Assembly: GCA_029817715.1 (NCBI GenBank)
Contig: JARUPY010000091.1
Location: 2,680,501 to 2,744,500 of the forward strand
DNA from: Melastoma dodecandrum
Taxonomy: Eukaryota; Streptophyta; Magnoliopsida; Myrtales; Melastomataceae
Direction: 5' to 3'
DNA length: 64,000 bases
Position 1 is the first letter of the stretch. Every line of letters begins with the position of its first letter. The position numbers and the translations under genes are program-made. Below, one piece after another: positions 60,882 through 64,000 of the stretch. The notes under the pieces were generated by a model, which made no database searches, was not told the origin of the DNA, and was given only the letters and a program-made list of their open reading frames with translations.

Positions 60882-62596
60882 TGTCGCCGTTCGCCGCACT
60901 CGGCCTCGACGAGGACGCCGACGAGCTGGCCGTGAAGCGCGCCTACGCGACGCGCCTGCGCTCGACCCGACCCGACGACGATCCCGAGGGATTCCAGGCG
61001 CTCAACGCCGCCTACAAGGCGGCGCTGGGCGCAATCCGACGGCGCGCCCCTGCCGTCGAGGTGGAAGGCGAGGGCCTCGACTCTGCGGCGGCGCCGCCCG
61101 CTGCGCACGACGCCGTCCCGCCGTCCGCGCCGCCGGAGATCGCGCACGATCCGCCGGCGGCCGACTCGGCCCCCGTCGACGGCCAGGACATCCTCTTCGA
61201 CTACGCGGCGCCGCGCGCCGACGGCGGCATCGAGTTCGACTTCGACGCCTTCCTGGCCGATCTCCGGCCGCTCCTCGACGATCCCGCCGCCGACCTCCAT
61301 GCCTGGCTGGAGGCGCGCATGGCGGCTTGGCCACTGGCGATGAAGCCGACGCTGGCGCCCTATGTCCTGACGGCCCTCGACGACGAGAGCATGGCCGTGC
61401 CGCCCAACCATTTCGATACCCTTATGGCCGCCTTCGGCGTCGACGACGTCCTCGCCGGCATCGACCCTCTCGCGATCGAGCAGTTGCGCAAGGCCAATTC
61501 GAAGCGCTGGACGCGGCAAGTGGGGGCCGCGCGGGTGCGCCATCTGCTCGCCCGCGAGAACCGGTGGGAGTTCTCGAGCCGGGTTCGTTGCGCCGGCTGG
61601 TCGCCGCTGGTCGCGCGGGCTATCGTGCATATCCTGACGAGCCGCCACGTGGCGCGATGGACTGCTCTGCGCTGGCTCCCGTTGCCGCCGATGGCGCGCC
61701 TTGTCATGAAGCTGCTGCGGTACCTCGGCGCGGGAGACATCGATGCGGTGTCGCCGCCGATCGAGCCGATCGTCCTCGCGCGCTGGCAATGGGCGGAGCG
61801 GACCGTCGGCAAGATCAATCTCCCGCTTCTGTTGGCCGTCGGCTGGTTGGCCGCGATAGCGTTGAGCGTGATCTACAACGCCATGGATCACGACAGTCCG
61901 GAGGGTAAAGCGGCCGACCGCATAGCGCAGATCCGGAACGAGGAAGAGTTGACGCCGCTGAGGGCCGTCGACGACTACACGGACTTTGTCGCGGCCTACC
62001 CGCCGCCCAGGTCTAACCTCATCGCAAAGGACGTCGCCATCGCGATGCTCAACAAGGGTGTCGTGCTCGGCAAGATGGGCAGGCAGGATGAGGCGGCAAA
62101 CGCCTATCGCGAACTCGAAAAGGCATTCAGCGACTCGAACGACTGGGAGGTCCGCCACCATGTCGCGCAGGCGCTCAACAATTGGGCCTACATCCTTGCG
62201 AAGCGAAAGGACTACCAGGCGGTGCTGCCGATCGTCAGCAAGATCGTCGCGCGCTATCCGCAGGCAAACGACGAAGCGCTGGGCGACCGCAGCTTTGACG
62301 TGCAGGTCGCCAAAGCGCTGATCAGCGAGGCGAATGCCCTAGAGCACCTCGGCAATCGCAAGGCCGCGCTCGCCACCTGCCGCGACCTTCTCGCCCGATT
62401 CCCAAATCCGCAGACCGACCAGATGAAGAATCTCGTGTCGACCGCGCGCGACTTTATCCGAGACCACGACCACGACAGCATTGGAACAAACGTGCTATTG
62501 CCGGGGCAATCGCCTCCGCAGGCGGCCCAGCCCGTGGGCGGAACGGCAAAGTCCCCGAACATCGACCTGCCGACGACTGTCCTGCCGAAGAATTGA
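60881..62596 (+). CDS. membrane J-domain/TPR protein with altered HPD motif
   Basis: 571 residues. An N-terminal J-like domain (PFAALGLDEDADELAVKRAY, then RLRSTRPDDDPEGFQALNAA) has RPD at residues 30-32 instead of HPD. A Pro/Ala/Asp-rich linker (60-125) follows, then a helical region, and one membrane helix at 313-333 (NLPLLLAVGWLAAIALSVIY). The C-terminal 220 residues resemble TPR repeats (LNKGVVLGKMGRQDEAANAY, NNWAYILAKRKDYQAVLPIV). Its ATG overlaps the Hsp70 stop (TGATG), so the two are made together. It probably tethers the Hsp70 at the inner membrane. Confidence 0.82.
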   Translation: MSPFAALGLDEDADELAVKRAYATRLRSTRPDDDPEGFQALNAAYKAALGAIRRRAPAVEVEGEGLDSAAAPPAAHDAVPPSAPPEIAHDPPAADSAPVDGQDILFDYAAPRADGGIEFDFDAFLADLRPLLDDPAADLHAWLEARMAAWPLAMKPTLAPYVLTALDDESMAVPPNHFDTLMAAFGVDDVLAGIDPLAIEQLRKANSKRWTRQVGAARVRHLLARENRWEFSSRVRCAGWSPLVARAIVHILTSRHVARWTALRWLPLPPMARLVMKLLRYLGAGDIDAVSPPIEPIVLARWQWAERTVGKINLPLLLAVGWLAAIALSVIYNAMDHDSPEGKAADRIAQIRNEEELTPLRAVDDYTDFVAAYPPPRSNLIAKDVAIAMLNKGVVLGKMGRQDEAANAYRELEKAFSDSNDWEVRHHVAQALNNWAYILAKRKDYQAVLPIVSKIVARYPQANDEALGDRSFDVQVAKALISEANALEHLGNRKAALATCRDLLARFPNPQTDQMKNLVSTARDFIRDHDHDSIGTNVLLPGQSPPQAAQPVGGTAKSPNIDLPTTVLPKN

Positions 62597-62756
62597 GACA
62601 CATCACCATACCGCGCCACGACAGAGTTCGTCTCTGGGGCGGGACAACTTCGGAACGACGTTTCGTTGACCTCGGCCGGTGCATCTCGGACACTGTCGCG
62701 CCTTTCGCGCTAATCGGCCGCCGCGCGGCTGGCGCGTGACCCCCTCGGAGACGATC

Positions 62757-63392
62757 ATGGCACTGCAGCTGGGCGACATCGCCCCCGATTTCGAGGCCGA
62801 GACGACCGAAGGTCGGATCCGCTTCCACGAATGGGCGGGTGACTCCTGGGTCGTGCTGTTCTCGCACCCGAAGAATTTCACGCCCGTCTGCACGACCGAG
62901 CTCGGCTATACCGCGAAGCTGAAGCCCGAGTTCGAACGGCGCAACGTCAAGGCGATCGGCCTGTCGGTCGATCCGCTGGAGGCGCACGGCCGCTGGTCCG
63001 ACGATATCGAGGAGACGCAGGGCGCGCGCCCGAACTTCCCGCTCATCGCCGATGCCGACCGCAAGGTGTCCGACCTCTACGGGATGATCCATCCCAACGC
63101 CTCGGACACGCTCACCGTGCGCTCGGTCTTCGTGATCGGGCCGGACAAGAAGGTGAAGCTGACGCTGACCTACCCCGCCTCGACGGGGCGCAATTTCGAC
63201 GAGATCCTGCGGGTGATCGACTCGCTTCAGCTCACCGCCAAACACCAGGTGGCGACCCCGGTGAATTGGAAGAACGGCGAGGACGTGATCATCGTGCCGG
63301 CCGTGTCCGACGAGGACGCGCGCAAACGGTTTCCGGACGGCTTCAAGGCGATCAAGCCCTATCTGCGGACCGTCCCGCAACCGCGCGGCTGA
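62757..63392 (+). CDS. 1-Cys peroxiredoxin (Prx6 type)
   Basis: 211-residue peroxidase. The peroxidatic Cys45 lies in HPKNFTPVCTTELGYTAKL and is the only Cys in the protein, as in Prx6-type enzymes. GLSVDPLEAHGRWSDDIEET, FPLIADADRKVSDLYGMIHP and the C-terminal VSDEDARKRFPDGFKAIKPY define the family. It reduces hydrogen or organic peroxides using an external thiol. CGGAG precedes the ATG. It has no operon partners. Confidence 0.95.
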   Translation: MALQLGDIAPDFEAETTEGRIRFHEWAGDSWVVLFSHPKNFTPVCTTELGYTAKLKPEFERRNVKAIGLSVDPLEAHGRWSDDIEETQGARPNFPLIADADRKVSDLYGMIHPNASDTLTVRSVFVIGPDKKVKLTLTYPASTGRNFDEILRVIDSLQLTAKHQVATPVNWKNGEDVIIVPAVSDEDARKRFPDGFKAIKPYLRTVPQPRG

Positions 63393-63585
63393 GGTCTTTT
63401 ACGAAGCTGCTGCGTTGGGCGACGGACGAAATCGTTTCCCGACTGCAGCATCCTTGGAGCTTTATTCCAATAACGGCCGCGCCTTCGGCATTCCTTTTGC
63501 GCGTCCATTCGTTCGCGGCCTAAGTATTGCGCGCCGCGGCGGAAATTTTTGCTTTGCGATGCTGGAAGCCACGTTGACAGTGCTT

Positions 63586-63602
63586 GGAGAATAAGTTTCT
63601 CC
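63586..63602 (+). promoter_or_regulatory. dyad upstream of Lrp-type gene, possible operator
   Basis: GGAGAA-taagt-TTCTCC is a perfect 6-bp dyad with a 5-base centre, 50 bases before the Lrp-family start. It lies just after a TTGACA hexamer (63574-63579) that could be a -35. Lrp/AsnC proteins often regulate themselves through such dyads. Motif evidence only. Confidence 0.35.
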
Positions 63603-63652
63603 TAGCGGTGCCGTCGCATCCGAGCGCCGGCACCGTTGCCCGAGGTTTCTGC

Positions 63653-64000
63653 ATGCCTACGCCGCCCAAGCCGCTCGATGCCATCGACAAGCGCATCCTT
63701 GCGATCGTCCAGGTCGACGCCTCGCTGGCGATCGGCGAGATCGCCAACCGCGTCGGGCTCTCGCAGACGCCGTGCTGGAAGCGGTTGCAGCGGCTGGAGC
63801 AGACGGGTTTCATCAAGCGCCGCATCGCCCTGCTGGATCAGGCCAAGCTCGGGCTGGGGATCACCGTCTTCGTCTCGATCGAGGTGGGCGAGCATTCGGC
63901 GTCGATGCAGGAGAAGTTCGCCGCCGACCTCGTCGCGATGAAGGAGGTGATGGACATCTACCGGATGGCCGGCGACGTCGACTACATCCTGCGCGTGGTG
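63653..64000 (+). CDS. Lrp/AsnC-family regulator, 3' end beyond window
   Basis: First 116 residues of an Lrp/AsnC regulator. The helix-turn-helix reads LDAIDKRILAIVQVDASLAI then GEIANRVGLSQTPCWKRLQR. The linking strand QTGFIKRRIALLDQAKLGLG leads into the RAM ligand-binding domain (TVFVSIEVGEHSASMQEKFA, then MAGDVDYILRVV), cut by the window edge. These proteins sense amino acids. Its target may be the next gene, which is not visible. Confidence 0.93.
   Translation, partial: MPTPPKPLDAIDKRILAIVQVDASLAIGEIANRVGLSQTPCWKRLQRLEQTGFIKRRIALLDQAKLGLGITVFVSIEVGEHSASMQEKFAADLVAMKEVMDIYRMAGDVDYILRVV

Overview
The window is GC-rich chromosomal DNA from an alphaproteobacterium, most probably a methylotroph of the order Hyphomicrobiales (Rhizobiales). 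Three things point there: the order rpmH-rnpA-yidC-engB, the fpg / ubiE-ubiB block, and a serine-cycle cluster (hprA, mtkA, mtkB, mclA) for assimilating one-carbon units. The family or genus cannot be fixed from sequence alone. I see no prophage, transposase, integrase or CRISPR array. Most of the window is ordinary, tightly packed core genome with short accessory insertions.

Layout. 1-2616 (minus): argE (cut by the window edge), apaG and a flavin amine oxidase. 2845-6030 (plus): rpmH, rnpA, yidC and engB. 6034-10442: rph, whose normal stop is missing; then a sulfotransferase-like gene, a frameshifted SEC-C gene and a ClpP/crotonase-like gene where rdgB often lies; then hemW. 10449-13675: rluD, a periplasmic binding protein, tesB and a small protein. 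13694-21738: a sugar ABC operon headed by its own ROK regulator and ending in a PfkB kinase, then a second ROK regulator divergent from a uridine-kinase-like gene (an FrcBCAK-like set). 21751-26805: hydrolase, yggS, an L,D-transpeptidase, a trypsin-like protease and zapE. 26911-34124: an orphan modC, fpg, a CHRD protein, ubiE, ubiB and an ABC-F ATPase. 34121-34985: three small unknown proteins.

35059-39153 is a probable thiosulfate/tetrathionate locus: a Tat-exported DsrE-like protein, an orphan ModA-like binding protein and a four-heme TsdB-TsdA fusion overlap or nearly overlap, followed by a short-chain dehydrogenase. 40192-43205 carries a GtrA flippase, a polytopic protein and a DPM1-type glycosyltransferase, a likely surface-sugar modification set. 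Next come tRNA-Ile(CAT), a TadG-like VWA protein with a translationally coupled 55-residue peptide, rplY, pth, lptE and an FtsK translocase without the N-terminal membrane domain. 50926-53410 holds a LysR regulator, mobB with a methyltransferase, and tusA.

53609-54350 has two tandem paralogous genes for small secreted proteins with extremely Met/His-rich tails, one carrying 18-bp DNA repeats. 54432-58730 (minus) is the serine-cycle cluster, interrupted by a REP-like inverted doublet. 59193-62596 encodes an HscC-like Hsp70 and a membrane J-domain/TPR partner whose HPD motif reads RPD. The window closes with a 1-Cys peroxiredoxin and the start of an Lrp/AsnC regulator.

Many very long antisense reading frames are by-products of GC-rich codon usage and were left out.
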